Shown here in pieces: positions 23,698 to 31,492 of a stretch of DNA of 36,924 bases. Below the pieces are notes generated by a model, which made no database searches, was not told the DNA's origin, and saw only the letters and a program-made list of their open reading frames with translations. Numbering within the stretch: the first letter of the stretch is position 1; every line of letters begins with the position of its first letter. Position numbers and translations under genes: made by a program. Source of the DNA: a virus; the IMG/VR virus record IMGVR_UViG_3300042923_001084, positions 1 to 36,924 of that record; one strand, written 5' to 3'.

Positions 23698-25047
23698 TTA
23701 TTCCTTAAATATTTTAGGATCATAGCTCCCGGCATAAGTCATTAGTGGCTTATCAGTAACTAACTGGTACTCAGGCTTATAAGAAAATTCTATAGTGCCT
23801 GTTTTCCCATCCCTTTGCTTAGCAATTATTACTTCAAGTATGTTTTTCTTTTCAGTTTCTAGGTTGTAATATTCATCCCTGTATAAGAGCATTACTAAGT
23901 CTGCATCCTGCTCTATGGTCCCTGACTCTCTCAAATCTGAAAGCATAGGTATTTTGTCTGCTCTCTGCTCCACAGCTCTTGATAGCTGAGAAAGCAATAT
24001 TACTGCAACATCTAAATCCTTAGCCATAATTTTAGCCATACTTGTTATATCGGCTATTTCTAAATCTCTTCTCTCACGCTTCCTAGATGCTGTAATAAGT
24101 GTTAAGTGGTCTATAATCACAACATCAAGACCGTATTTAATTTTTAGCTTTTTACACTTAGCCTTTATCTCTTGCATTGTTATCCCGGCTGTAGTATCAG
24201 TAAACATGTTATTCCTAAAAGCTATTTCATTAGCTTTGGATGCAAGAAGGGCCCATTCCTTATCGGTTATCTTTCCTCTTGGAAGTCTAGTTGCATTAAT
24301 ACAAGTTTGAGCAGCTAGCCTTCTAGCTCCTAGCTTTTCTCCTGACATTTCTAGTTCAAATACTGCAACCTTACTATTTTTAGCTAAATTATCAGCTATG
24401 TTAAGCGCAAACACTGTTTTACCCATTGACGGCCTGCCAGCTATAACAATTAAGTCCCCTTTTACAACTCCGTTTGTTGCTTGATCCAGCGTCTTCAATC
24501 CAGTCTTAAGACCACTAATATCTCCACCATTTTTATAATTTGTTTCTATCATGGTAAGAGTTTTAGCCATTAACCCCTCATCTGTTAGTATTTTTTTCTC
24601 AGTTTCCGTACCTACGTTAAGGAGTTCATCTTCCAGAGCTCCTATAATACCTTTCACTTGATTTTCTTGGTTATAGGCTTTCTGTAGAGCTTCATTACAG
24701 GTCTTTATTACTTTGCGCCTGTCACTCTTCTCTTTAACTATCTCAGCATGCTTTTTTATATTGCTGCTGCTTATTACCGAAGCAGTTAATTGTGCTATGT
24801 AAGTAATGCCGCCTATGCTCTGCACTCTGTCTGCTCCAAGAGTATTTGTTAGAGTAACCATATCTATCGGTATTCTTTTATCGGTCATCTCTAACATAGT
24901 TTTATATAAGATTTGGTGACTGCTCCTATAGAAGTCTTCGGCTCTTACTAGGTCTACAACATCATAAATTGACTCATTATTTGTTAATATGCTGCCTATA
25001 ACCTGTTGTTCAGCTTCAATGCTATGTGGTAATGCTTTTATATCCAT
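23698..25047 (-). CDS. dnaB: replicative DNA helicase, DnaB family
   Basis: A 449-residue DnaB-type helicase: helical N-terminal domain (about 1-100, MDIKALPHSIEAEQQVIG), linker, then a RecA-like ATPase with Walker A GRPSMGKT (204-211), Walker B VVIIDHLTLI and later LLSQLSRAVEQR. It unwinds the phage replication fork. It lies directly after the replisome organizer gene, which is expected to load it. ATG with GGAGGG. Confidence 0.94.
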   Translation of the reverse strand: MDIKALPHSIEAEQQVIGSILTNNESIYDVVDLVRAEDFYRSSHQILYKTMLEMTDKRIPIDMVTLTNTLGADRVQSIGGITYIAQLTASVISSSNIKKHAEIVKEKSDRRKVIKTCNEALQKAYNQENQVKGIIGALEDELLNVGTETEKKILTDEGLMAKTLTMIETNYKNGGDISGLKTGLKTLDQATNGVVKGDLIVIAGRPSMGKTVFALNIADNLAKNSKVAVFELEMSGEKLGARRLAAQTCINATRLPRGKITDKEWALLASKANEIAFRNNMFTDTTAGITMQEIKAKCKKLKIKYGLDVVIIDHLTLITASRKRERRDLEIADITSMAKIMAKDLDVAVILLSQLSRAVEQRADKIPMLSDLRESGTIEQDADLVMLLYRDEYYNLETEKKNILEVIIAKQRDGKTGTIEFSYKPEYQLVTDKPLMTYAGSYDPKIFKE

Positions 25048-25059
25048 GTACTACCCTCC

Positions 25060-25947
25060 TCAACAATCAAACTCGTAAGGTCTGTATGCTGCTGTTCTTG
25101 GAATATTATCTGTTCCAGTTTTACTTCCGCCTTCGTTTTTACATACATCATCATAAGTCATATAGCCCTTATTGATCCAAGTCTCTATAATGCTTAAGCT
25201 GTATTTAAAATTCATGTTTCTATTCTGCTGTTGGCTCCTAACTTTAGTAAGTTCGATAGCAGAAACAATCAACTCTGTATAATCACCTTTTTCTAAAATC
25301 TTTAAAATATCTTGAACATAGTTTGAGGTCATTTGGCGATAGAAAGTGCTAAAGTATGCCTGCTCTATTCTTTTTAAAGCTTCTTTTATATCTAGCTTGC
25401 TAGATATATCTATATCTTTATCTTTATCTATATCTTTATCTATATCTTTATCTATCTCTCTATCTAGATGCGTTAATTCACAGTTACGCAACGTTTCATG
25501 TAACGTTACATCAGCGTTACAATCAGCTGAACAAGTTTCGCCTTGAGCTAGTTGAAGTATTTCTTTTTTCTTGGCTCTATGTTTCTTAACACGTTCATTT
25601 GTAAGGAGTTTAGCTCTTTCCATTCCATCAATATTTTGATATTCTGACCATCCAACTATAGATATAATTTTATTTTCAACTGTAATCATATTAAATCTGC
25701 TAAAAGTCTCTAGGGCCATCTTAATTATGTTTAATTCTAATTCACACTCATTGGCAAGCATTTCAGGAGTATAAGCTATAGTTTCTGTGAATAAAATATG
25801 TCCTTGAGAATTACACTTGCCTGCTAGATTTAAAAGCATTACCCAAAATAAAACCATGTCATTCCCAGCTGGAAGCTTTCTGATCTGCTTAATCTTTCTA
25901 TTGTCAAACATGTCTACGTTTAATTTAATCCACTTAATTTCTGCCAT
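25060..25947 (-). CDS. phage replisome organizer, DnaD-like
   Basis: A 295-residue initiation protein. Residues 1 to about 125 match the replisome organizer N-terminal domain (MAEIKWIKLNVDMFDNRKIK), the middle holds a low-complexity Asp/Ile/Lys stretch (162-186), and the C-terminal part resembles a DnaD/DnaB2 domain, ending with the YMTYDDV helix. It should bind the origin and load DnaB. The gene body itself contains an origin-like repeat block at 25405-25520. Confidence 0.88.
   Translation of the reverse strand: MAEIKWIKLNVDMFDNRKIKQIRKLPAGNDMVLFWVMLLNLAGKCNSQGHILFTETIAYTPEMLANECELELNIIKMALETFSRFNMITVENKIISIVGWSEYQNIDGMERAKLLTNERVKKHRAKKKEILQLAQGETCSADCNADVTLHETLRNCELTHLDREIDKDIDKDIDKDKDIDISSKLDIKEALKRIEQAYFSTFYRQMTSNYVQDILKILEKGDYTELIVSAIELTKVRSQQQNRNMNFKYSLSIIETWINKGYMTYDDVCKNEGGSKTGTDNIPRTAAYRPYEFDC
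25405..25520. other. candidate replication origin inside the replisome organizer gene
   Basis: Ten tandem hexamers of the TATATC/TTTATC type fill 25405-25464, an easily melted block. Next to it GTTAC occurs at 25483, 25505 and 25516 and inverted at 25500, including the 14-bp palindrome ATGTAACGTTACAT (25498-25511). Phage origins often lie inside the initiator gene, as in lambda O and lactococcal phages. Confidence 0.5.
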
Positions 25948-25968
25948 ATCTTATGTATCACTCCCTGG

Positions 25969-26190
25969 TTACTTTATTTCAAATACAAGGTAATCTCCAT
26001 CAACCTTAATATCTGCAGCGTTAACCTTAAATCTTTCAGCAGCCTCAGTAAGCCTTTCGCCTGGTTTAAGCTTATAAATCATATCAAAGCTACTTTTGCT
26101 TGCATAAAAACTCATCAATCTGCACATAATAAGGAATAAAAACATTAGTACTAATATTAAAGTCATAGCTAGTGCTTTTTTATTATTCAT
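25969..26190 (-). CDS. small single-helix membrane protein
   Basis: A 73-residue protein with one membrane helix at about 6-25 and a C-terminal 45-residue domain (KLKPGERLTEAAERFKV then VDGDYLVFEIK) somewhat like a LysM-type fold. ATG 26190 is chosen over 26199 for ribosome-site spacing. It is the first gene after the antisense RNA locus and precedes the replisome organizer. Function unknown. Confidence 0.65.
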   Translation of the reverse strand: MNNKKALAMTLILVLMFLFLIMCRLMSFYASKSSFDMIYKLKPGERLTEAAERFKVNAADIKVDGDYLVFEIK

Positions 26191-26226
26191 CTTCCCCATC
26201 CTTTCTTTATTTGGTATAATGGGGAC

Positions 26227-26301
26227 ATAGGTATTGGCGTACCTACATCCAACACTCCTTCTTGGAACTGCACCCTTTGGCGAGGGTGTATTTTATTTTT
26301 T
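26227..26301 (+). ncRNA. candidate antisense RNA with two UUGGCG loops
   Basis: Rightward promoter TGGTATAAT (26212-26220, extended -10). The RNA would fold into TAGGTA-ttggcg-TACCTA (26228-26245), a 5-bp hairpin exposing CACTCCTTC (26248-26266), and an 8-bp terminator stem around the same ttggcg loop (26269-26290), then TTTTATTTTTT. UUGG fits the YUNR U-turn of antisense RNA recognition loops. The RNA is antisense to the leader upstream of 26190 and the replication genes. The gap 26200-26449 holds no gene I can support. Confidence 0.6.
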
Positions 26302-26449
26302 GCTCAATATTTCTCACCTCCTTGAGTTCTATTCTTATTTTCACAACATAGAATATATTGAGAAGTCTATGCCTTTTGCGCTATGTAAATTTTTTTATAA
26401 GGCTTTGTGGCCTTGCTTTAGTGTAATATTTTTGTATTGTAAACATAAT

Positions 26450-26746
26450 TTATCTGTAATAAATAAGCATTGGTCTATGTCCTAATCTTTCTAATCTGCT
26501 AATCTCTATAGCAAAATCTTCAAATTTTCTAAAATTATCATGGTTACAATCTCTACCATACACAGGAAACTTGTATTGGCTATTGTCTATTTCTTCTAGG
26601 GTGTATTTCTCACAAGCATTGAAATCACTTGTATACCCTCCAAAACTTCTTTTCTTAGCATTATCTTCTGTCTTACTTCCCCAAAACAACAACGATCCAC
26701 CTATACCTTTATGCTCATTGCATACTATTACATAATTCCTCTCCAT
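26450..26746 (-). CDS. small early protein of unknown function
   Basis: A 98-residue protein (MERNYVIVCNEHKGIGGSLLFWG) with a Tyr-rich basic middle and ending LGHRPMLIYYR. It belongs to the early leftward operon, 34 bases after the antirepressor. ATG with GGAG. The length and aromatic/basic composition resemble small phage proteins often found near antirepressors. No family named. Confidence 0.65.
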   Translation of the reverse strand: MERNYVIVCNEHKGIGGSLLFWGSKTEDNAKKRSFGGYTSDFNACEKYTLEEIDNSQYKFPVYGRDCNHDNFRKFEDFAIEISRLERLGHRPMLIYYR

Positions 26747-26780
26747 TCAAACACCTCCAATTAATTTCACAATATTCTCA

Positions 26781-27569
26781 TTAAGCAATCTTATATTTTA
26801 TAGCCAGCTCCTTTACTATAGCTGTATAAATCTCTATGAGTTTCTTATCTTCAGCTATAACATCAAGGTAATTCATATTATCAGATTTACTCTTGCTACC
26901 ACCGTTAAGAAGAAATCTAGCTCTCATATTTTCTAGCCTTCTCTTGAGGTCACATGCTGCACGCTCCTGGACTGCCTTATATAGTTCCTCTTTGGGCTTT
27001 TGATAATCATTAAGCTTAAAGCAAATCTTTCTTACTAAGTTATTAGTCTCAACTCTCCAGTTATCTGATGGTCTTATCTCAACTACTTCCCTGATGGCCT
27101 GAACTTCTTCTTTTGCGGCAGCTGATTCTGCTTTTGCAGCTAGGGCATGGTAATTAACTTGATTAATCTGTTGCCTTAAATCCTTTAAGCTCTGAGCCTG
27201 CATTATTATTAGATCTTCTATACAAGCTGGCTTTTGTTCTTTAACTCTGAAATAAGTTTCTTCAAGTTGTTCATATACTTCCCAAGCTTCATCTGTATCT
27301 AAAATCTTTGCATGTCTGGCAGCTCCTTTTTCAGTCCAGAGTATCAATTCACTAGCATATTTTAGGCTACTATCATTTAGATAGTTAGCTTTAAATTCTT
27401 TTAATTCCTCGCCACATAACTTATAAAAGTGCTTTCCTTCGGTAAATCTTTCTTTGTTTCTAAGAAAGTTCTGTTGTATTCTCACATCCTCTGTCCCAAA
27501 ACTCTCAGCTAAACTCTTTGTTGTTATTATCCTTTGATTGTTTAATTCCATTGGTATTAAGTTACTCAC
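26781..27569 (-). CDS. phage antirepressor, ORF6N-ORF6C type
   Basis: A 262-residue protein. N-terminal ORF6N domain (about 5-95; TKSLAESFGTEDVRIQQNFLRN, later LWTEKGAARHAKIL), a helical linker, and an ORF6C domain (about 175-260). Proteins of this type bind DNA or repressor and favour the lytic cycle. It follows two small regulator genes and precedes the replication genes. ATG with GGAGG. Confidence 0.88.
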   Translation of the reverse strand: MSNLIPMELNNQRIITTKSLAESFGTEDVRIQQNFLRNKERFTEGKHFYKLCGEELKEFKANYLNDSSLKYASELILWTEKGAARHAKILDTDEAWEVYEQLEETYFRVKEQKPACIEDLIIMQAQSLKDLRQQINQVNYHALAAKAESAAAKEEVQAIREVVEIRPSDNWRVETNNLVRKICFKLNDYQKPKEELYKAVQERAACDLKRRLENMRARFLLNGGSKSKSDNMNYLDVIAEDKKLIEIYTAIVKELAIKYKIA

Positions 27570-27589
27570 TTTACATCCTCCTTGTTTAA

Positions 27590-27721
27590 TTACCCAATAG
27601 CAACTTCATTTCTCTTGTTGATAATCTGTGCTACTGCAAGTGTTAAATTAATGCTAGCTTTTTCAAGAGCTGCTGGATTAACTATTCTTACTTTGATTTC
27701 TTCTTTAGCTTTTTTACTCAT
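27590..27721 (-). CDS. small early protein of unknown function
   Basis: A 43-residue protein starting at ATG 27721, overlapping the stop of the preceding XRE gene (ATGA). Sequence begins MSKKAKEEIKVRIVNPAALEK and ends RNEVAIG. Small proteins of this style often sit between Cro-like and antirepressor genes in clostridial phages. Function unknown. Confidence 0.7.
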   Translation of the reverse strand: MSKKAKEEIKVRIVNPAALEKASINLTLAVAQIINKRNEVAIG

Positions 27722-27924
27722 TCTTTCACCTCGCAATCTGTACAATCTACTAATTCATTTGGTGCACAATCTAAAGCATTACATAATTTGCATATAGTTT
27801 TTGTTGGATCATACTTCCCTGACTCTAATTCTGAAATGTAGCTTCTAGAAACCCCCGCCCTCTTACTTAACTGCCTTTGGCTTAGTTTTCTTCTTCTTCT
27901 AAGCTCTTTAAGTTTTAGGGCCAT
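27718..27924 (-). CDS. XRE family helix-turn-helix regulator
   Basis: A 68-residue protein that is almost entirely an HTH domain (KLKELRRRRKLSQRQLSKR, then VSRSYISELESGKYDPT). The basic N-terminus and short tail fit a Cro-like or accessory regulator. A GTG at 27933 would lengthen it, but AGGTGA fits ATG 27924. Second gene of the leftward early operon. Confidence 0.85.
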   Translation of the reverse strand: MALKLKELRRRRKLSQRQLSKRAGVSRSYISELESGKYDPTKTICKLCNALDCAPNELVDCTDCEVKE

Positions 27925-27962
27925 TTTCTTCACCTACTTTTTGATTTTCTACATATACTAGG

Positions 27963-28157
27963 TTAGGCTGTTCTTTCACATATAAGCTTTTTAATTGATA
28001 TATTTAGAGCTTTTGCAATTTGAGTTAAAAGCTTAATGGATGGTTCTTTATGGTTGTTTTCCAATTGAGATAAGTAAGCTCTAGTAATGCCTACTTTTTC
28101 AGCTAATTCCTCTTGCGTGAGCTTTGCCTTTTCTCTTTCTTCTTTTATTCGAAACAC
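27963..28157 (-). CDS. Cro-like XRE regulator, first leftward early gene
   Basis: A 64-residue HTH protein (FRIKEEREKAKLTQEELAEK, then ITRAYLSQLENNHKEPS). The reading frame extends to 28235 across the operators, but the true start is GTG 28157 behind a perfect AGGAGGTGA. It is transcribed away from the repressor gene and expected to bind the two operators upstream, opposing the repressor. Confidence 0.88.
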   Translation of the reverse strand: MFRIKEEREKAKLTQEELAEKVGITRAYLSQLENNHKEPSIKLLTQIAKALNISIKKLICERTA

Positions 28158-28183
28158 TGTAATCACCTCCTGATGTTTAAATT

Positions 28184-28233
28184 GTATACTATCAGTATAC
28201 ACAAAACAAGCACTTTGTATACTGATAGTATAC
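28184..28233. promoter_or_regulatory. twin 17-bp lysogeny-switch operators
   Basis: Two palindromes of form GTATACTNNNAGTATAC, at 28184-28200 and 28217-28233, are exact reverse complements of each other. Their centres are 33 bp apart, about three helical turns, so bound dimers would face the same side. They lie between the Cro-like gene and the repressor promoter. A further half-site GTATACT overlaps the ribosome site of the pre-integrase gene at 29622-29628. Confidence 0.85.
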
Positions 28234-28322
28234 AATTATTTTTAATTAGCTTTTATTTCCTCTGTTTTGCTCTGTATATCTTGATTTTTCAAATAACTTA
28301 TCTTATACTTAATTTATTAATG

Positions 28323-28350
28323 TTTACTGACAGTTTACATTCAATATAAT
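28323..28350 (+). promoter_or_regulatory. repressor promoter
   Basis: Rightward -35 TTTACT (28323-28328) and -10 TATAAT (28345-28350) with a 16-base spacer. Transcription would begin about 16 bases before the TTG start of the repressor, a short leader with GGGGGTGA inside it. Confidence 0.7.
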
Positions 28351-28372
28351 AAAATTTAGGGGGTGATATATT

Positions 28373-28786
28373 TTGAATATAGGATTGAGGATAAGGGAAT
28401 TAAGAAATGCTAAAAACATAACTGCTGAACAGTTGGCGGATGGAACAGGACTTAGCAGAATATATATAACTAAACTTGAAAATAATCCTGAATCAGCTCC
28501 TTCACTTCCTGCATTAGAAAATATATGTAATTATTTAGGTTATACATTGGAGGAGTTCTTTACTTTAAATCTAACACCAGAGCTTAAACAGCTTTTAGAT
28601 AACGCTAAGGGATTATCATCAGACCAAATAAAACCTCTTATAGAGTTTTTAAAAGGTGTTACAGTAATTAAAAAGACTTTGCCTGATGGTACTCAATTAG
28701 AATACGCACAAGCACCAGGCGGCAGGAAATTAACTGAAGAAGAAGAAATGGCAATCCATGAATACCTTAAGAATAAACAGAAATAA
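28373..28786 (+). CDS. putative phage repressor, XRE family
   Basis: A 137-residue protein with an N-terminal HTH (MNIGLRIRELRNAKNITAEQ, then LSRIYITKLENN) and a short acidic C-terminal part ending EEEMAIHEYLKNKQK. It is transcribed divergently from the Cro-like gene across the twin operators, so it is probably the CI-equivalent. No LexA-like peptidase domain is present, so induction is not by RecA-stimulated self-cleavage; the ORF6N antirepressor may do it. TTG start behind GGGGGTGA. Confidence 0.83.
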   Translation: MNIGLRIRELRNAKNITAEQLADGTGLSRIYITKLENNPESAPSLPALENICNYLGYTLEEFFTLNLTPELKQLLDNAKGLSSDQIKPLIEFLKGVTVIKKTLPDGTQLEYAQAPGGRKLTEEEEMAIHEYLKNKQK

Positions 28787-28790
28787 CAAT

Positions 28791-28820
28791 AAAAAGAAGC
28801 TGCAGAATTAGCAGCTTTTT
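28791..28820 (+). terminator. terminator after the repressor gene
   Basis: Stem AAGCTGC/GCAGCTT (28797-28803/28811-28817) is flanked by A-runs and followed by TTTATATA; it separates the repressor from the surface-protein gene. Confidence 0.8.
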
Positions 28821-28862
28821 ATATACACAATTAATCCATATTTTTCTATAAAGGGGTATATT

Positions 28863-29375
28863 ATGAAGAGATACATAAGTATAATATTTATATTGCTTTT
28901 AATTATATTTATTAAAGGACAAGTTTCCGCACATCCAGGTAATACTGATGCTTTTGGTGGGCATTACAACAGAACAACAGGCGAATACCATTATCATAAT
29001 AGTGGTATTTCTACAAGCTCTAATGATACTTACACATACAAAACTGATAACAGTAGTTCTGAAGTTCCCTCATGGCTTATAACTGACCAAAGCAAAGCTA
29101 ATATAACCATTAAGGAACTAACGGAACTAAAAAAACAACTAACAAGTTATCTATCTTCGACGCAATTTCTTGAATCCTCTATCAAAGATAAGAATAAAGA
29201 GATAGATGAATTAAAAGAAACTCTATTGAATAAAGAAAATGATTTTAATATCATAAATTATAAACTTAGTACCCTTCAGAATAATTTTAAAATTTTATTA
29301 GCAGTTCTAATTATTTTATCTATATTTGTAATAGGTCTAACAATAAAAATACTTAAACTAAAAACAAGAGCTTAG
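28863..29375 (+). CDS. secreted/anchored YHYH-domain surface protein (conversion gene)
   Basis: A 170-residue protein: signal peptide (1 to about 23, cleavage after VSA), then HPGNTDAFGGHYNR and EYHYHN (a YHYH-like His-rich motif), a coiled coil (about 85-140) and a C-terminal membrane helix (about 145-165). It should be exported and held at the membrane with the His-rich domain exposed. It follows the repressor in the same direction and is probably expressed in lysogens, so a surface or exclusion role is likely but unproven. Confidence 0.8.
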   Translation: MKRYISIIFILLLIIFIKGQVSAHPGNTDAFGGHYNRTTGEYHYHNSGISTSSNDTYTYKTDNSSSEVPSWLITDQSKANITIKELTELKKQLTSYLSSTQFLESSIKDKNKEIDELKETLLNKENDFNIINYKLSTLQNNFKILLAVLIILSIFVIGLTIKILKLKTRA

Positions 29376-29388
29376 GCTCTTTTTTTAT
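29366..29388 (+). terminator. terminator after the surface-protein gene
   Basis: Stem AGAGC/GCTCT (29367-29371/29376-29380) with a TTAG loop, followed by TTTTTTTATTT. Confidence 0.8.
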
Positions 29389-29529
29389 TTGTCCGTAATT
29401 GTCATAGTTTGTCTAATAATTCGGTATACCGACGCGGGAAATATAATATGAATGGCGAATATTATATATATGGCTAAATTAACCCTTTTTAAATTTACAA
29501 TTTATTCGTATAAATATTTAATAAACTAA

Positions 29530-29558
29530 TTGCAATCGTTGTAAGAAAATAGTAAAAT
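29530..29558 (+). promoter_or_regulatory. promoter of the integrase operon
   Basis: TTGCAA (29530-29535), 17-base spacer, TAAAAT (29553-29558), rightward, about 70 bases before the small gene preceding the integrase. Upstream, the gap from 29389 holds the palindrome TCGGTATACCGA (29421-29432) and otherwise only AT-rich DNA. Confidence 0.6.
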
Positions 29559-29629
29559 AATATCAATCGCTACACGAACGTATGTTTATATTTTCAAAAT
29601 TTGGGGTGTTCTATGAAGGGGGTATACTA

Positions 29630-29785
29630 ATGAATATTGACATTGAAAATCTTCTAAAGGAAGCCAAAGTCCTGTATTGGAAGGAAAATGAAACTTTCCA
29701 ACAAAATCATATCGGTATACAAGACATTAATAAAAGTAAAGATAATGATTTTGAAACTCTTGTATTACAATGTAATAAGGAGTGA
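29630..29785 (+). CDS. small protein upstream of the serine integrase
   Basis: A 51-residue acidic protein (MNIDIENLLKEAKVLYWKEN) starting at ATG 29630 behind GGGGG; the longer frame from 29582 lacks a ribosome site. Its stop is five bases before the integrase ATG. Position suggests co-regulation with the integrase; a recombination directionality role is possible but only inferred. The CI-type half-site GTATACT covers its ribosome site region. Confidence 0.65.
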   Translation: MNIDIENLLKEAKVLYWKENETFQQNHIGIQDINKSKDNDFETLVLQCNKE

Positions 29786-29790
29786 TTAAA

Positions 29791-31356
29791 ATGATTGCCG
29801 CAATTTATGCTAGAAAATCAATTGAAACTAAAACCGGAGAATCTATTGAAAATCAAATTAATATGTGCAGAGAACACGGAAAGACACTTGGTATAAGTGA
29901 GTTTATTATATACCAGGATGAAGGTTTTTCTGGAAGAAATACTGAAAGACCTGAATTGCAAAGAATGATCCAGGACTCTAAAAAGAAAAGGTTTGATATG
30001 CTTATATGCTACAAGCTAGATAGAATTGCTAGGAATGTTTTAGACTTTGCACAGCTGGTAGAACAGCTCAGTAAGGATGGCATAAGTTTTATATCTTTAA
30101 GAGATCAATTTGACACTAGTTCTCCCATGGGAAGAGCTATGATGTACATAACAAGTGTTTTTGCACAACTTGAACGTGAAACTATTCAAGAACGTGTAAA
30201 AGATAATATGATTGAGCTTTCTAAGACTGGAAGATGGCTTGGGGGAGTCCCACCTCTAGGATTTAAAACTGAGCGAATAGTAGAAAATGGTAAAGAAGTT
30301 ACATATCTCGTTCCAGATGAGGATGAGCTTGAAATTGTAAGAATAGTTTTTGAAAAATATATTGAGCTTAAAAGCATGTATAAGGTTATGCAATATTTAT
30401 TAGAGCATAATATAGGCAGTCAATATCGTAAATGGGATATAACCAGAGTGGGTGCTGTCCTTAAAGGTGGATATTATGTTAAATCAAATGGAGATGTAAA
30501 AGCTTATTTAAAAAATAAAGGCTGTGCAGTAGTTGGAAATATGAATGGGAATGGTCTTGTAGTATATAATCAAAAGACAGGCACCAATAAGCGTAAAGAG
30601 TTCACAGAATGGATTTATGCTGCTGGTAGGCATAAAGGTATTCTTGAAGCTGATTTATGGCTAAAAACACAATATATGATTGATAAGCATAAAGATAAAC
30701 ACTACTTCTATAGAGAAGGATATTCAGACTATTCTTTTTTAACTGGTTTAATTAAATGTGGAAAATGCGGAAGTAGCATGAATATTAGGTTTGGTGCTTC
30801 AGACCAGTATGGCGAAAGATTTATTTACTATGGTTGTAGAACAATGGGCACATTTTACAGCTGTAAATCTAAATATATAAGAAAAGAAAAGTTAGATGAA
30901 GCGGTTGTAAAATATCTAGAATATTTATCAACTAATGAAGAACTCTTAAGGTCCCAATTAAAAATGAATGAGGATATCAAAATTAATAAAAATAATAGTG
31001 AAGTCAGTAGAATAAAGAGGCTAATTGATAAGAATAATACTGCAATTAGTAATCTTATTAAAAAACTATCTGTGTTATCTGATGAAGCTGCTACATATAT
31101 AAACGTTGAGTTGGATAGACTAAGTAAAGAAAATGTTGAACTAAAAAACAAACTTCTTTCATTAGAAGTTCAACAGGATAGACAGGATAGCGATAAGGTT
31201 AAAAAGGAAATCAGGTACGATAAAATCAAGAATTTTAAACACGCTTTTGAGATCTGTGAGACAAATGCAGAGAGAAGATTAGTAATAAGTTCGATAGTTG
31301 AAAAAATCACTTGGAATAATGAAATAAAAACAGCTGATATTAAGCTGCTGGAATAG
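29791..31356 (+). CDS. large serine integrase
   Basis: A 521-residue serine recombinase. Resolvase domain: nucleophile Ser10 (YARKS), R8, DEGFSGRN, CYKLDRIARN, and GRAMMYITSVFAQLERE. It continues with the recombinase domain (about 155-290), a zinc ribbon with Cys323, Cys326, Cys349 and Cys358, and a coiled coil (about 380-460). It integrates and excises the phage. ATG 29791 follows AAGGAGTGA. It ends at a terminator followed directly by the candidate attP. Confidence 0.95.
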   Translation: MIAAIYARKSIETKTGESIENQINMCREHGKTLGISEFIIYQDEGFSGRNTERPELQRMIQDSKKKRFDMLICYKLDRIARNVLDFAQLVEQLSKDGISFISLRDQFDTSSPMGRAMMYITSVFAQLERETIQERVKDNMIELSKTGRWLGGVPPLGFKTERIVENGKEVTYLVPDEDELEIVRIVFEKYIELKSMYKVMQYLLEHNIGSQYRKWDITRVGAVLKGGYYVKSNGDVKAYLKNKGCAVVGNMNGNGLVVYNQKTGTNKRKEFTEWIYAAGRHKGILEADLWLKTQYMIDKHKDKHYFYREGYSDYSFLTGLIKCGKCGSSMNIRFGASDQYGERFIYYGCRTMGTFYSCKSKYIRKEKLDEAVVKYLEYLSTNEELLRSQLKMNEDIKINKNNSEVSRIKRLIDKNNTAISNLIKKLSVLSDEAATYINVELDRLSKENVELKNKLLSLEVQQDRQDSDKVKKEIRYDKIKNFKHAFEICETNAERRLVISSIVEKITWNNEIKTADIKLLE

Positions 31357-31376
31357 CCCTTTTAGGGCTTTTTTTA
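31355..31376 (+). terminator. integrase terminator
   Basis: Stem AGCCC/GGGCT (31355-31359/31365-31369) overlapping the stop, followed by TTTTTTTATA. Confidence 0.85.
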
Positions 31377-31377
31377 T

Positions 31378-31425
31378 ATAACTACTTAGTCACATAAGCT
31401 GTCCCATATAACACTAAGTAGTTAT
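31378..31425. other. attP: candidate attP of the serine integrase
   Basis: A 13-bp perfect inverted repeat (31378-31390, ATAACTACTTAGT, and 31413-31425) encloses 22 bases. The total of 48 bp matches the size of serine-integrase attP sites, and the exact centre is the dinucleotide GT (31401-31402), asymmetric as such sites require. It lies two bases after the integrase terminator, the usual place. No T-run follows in either direction, so it is not a terminator. Confidence 0.7.
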
Positions 31426-31492
31426 AGAAATTACTACATATTATATATAAGAAAAAGGAGCCTAAAAATAGATAAAGCTCCAAAGATAAATA

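Noticed and set aside
26246-26320. 21-codon minus-strand frame after a perfect AAGGAGGTGA, with only an ATT start, and a start-stop ATG-TAG nearby
   Set aside because: ATT starts are rare and the codons overlap the hairpins of the antisense RNA; kept as a curiosity rather than a gene.
27582-27797. 71-codon plus-strand frame overlapping the XRE and 43-residue genes
   Set aside because: It lies opposite two genes with good ribosome sites and coupling, and itself has none.
29412-29432. AATAATTCGGTATACCGA as a third cassette repeat or as attP
   Set aside because: It shares 12 of 15 bases with the repeat arm but lacks the other parts; the 48-bp site after the integrase is a far better attP.
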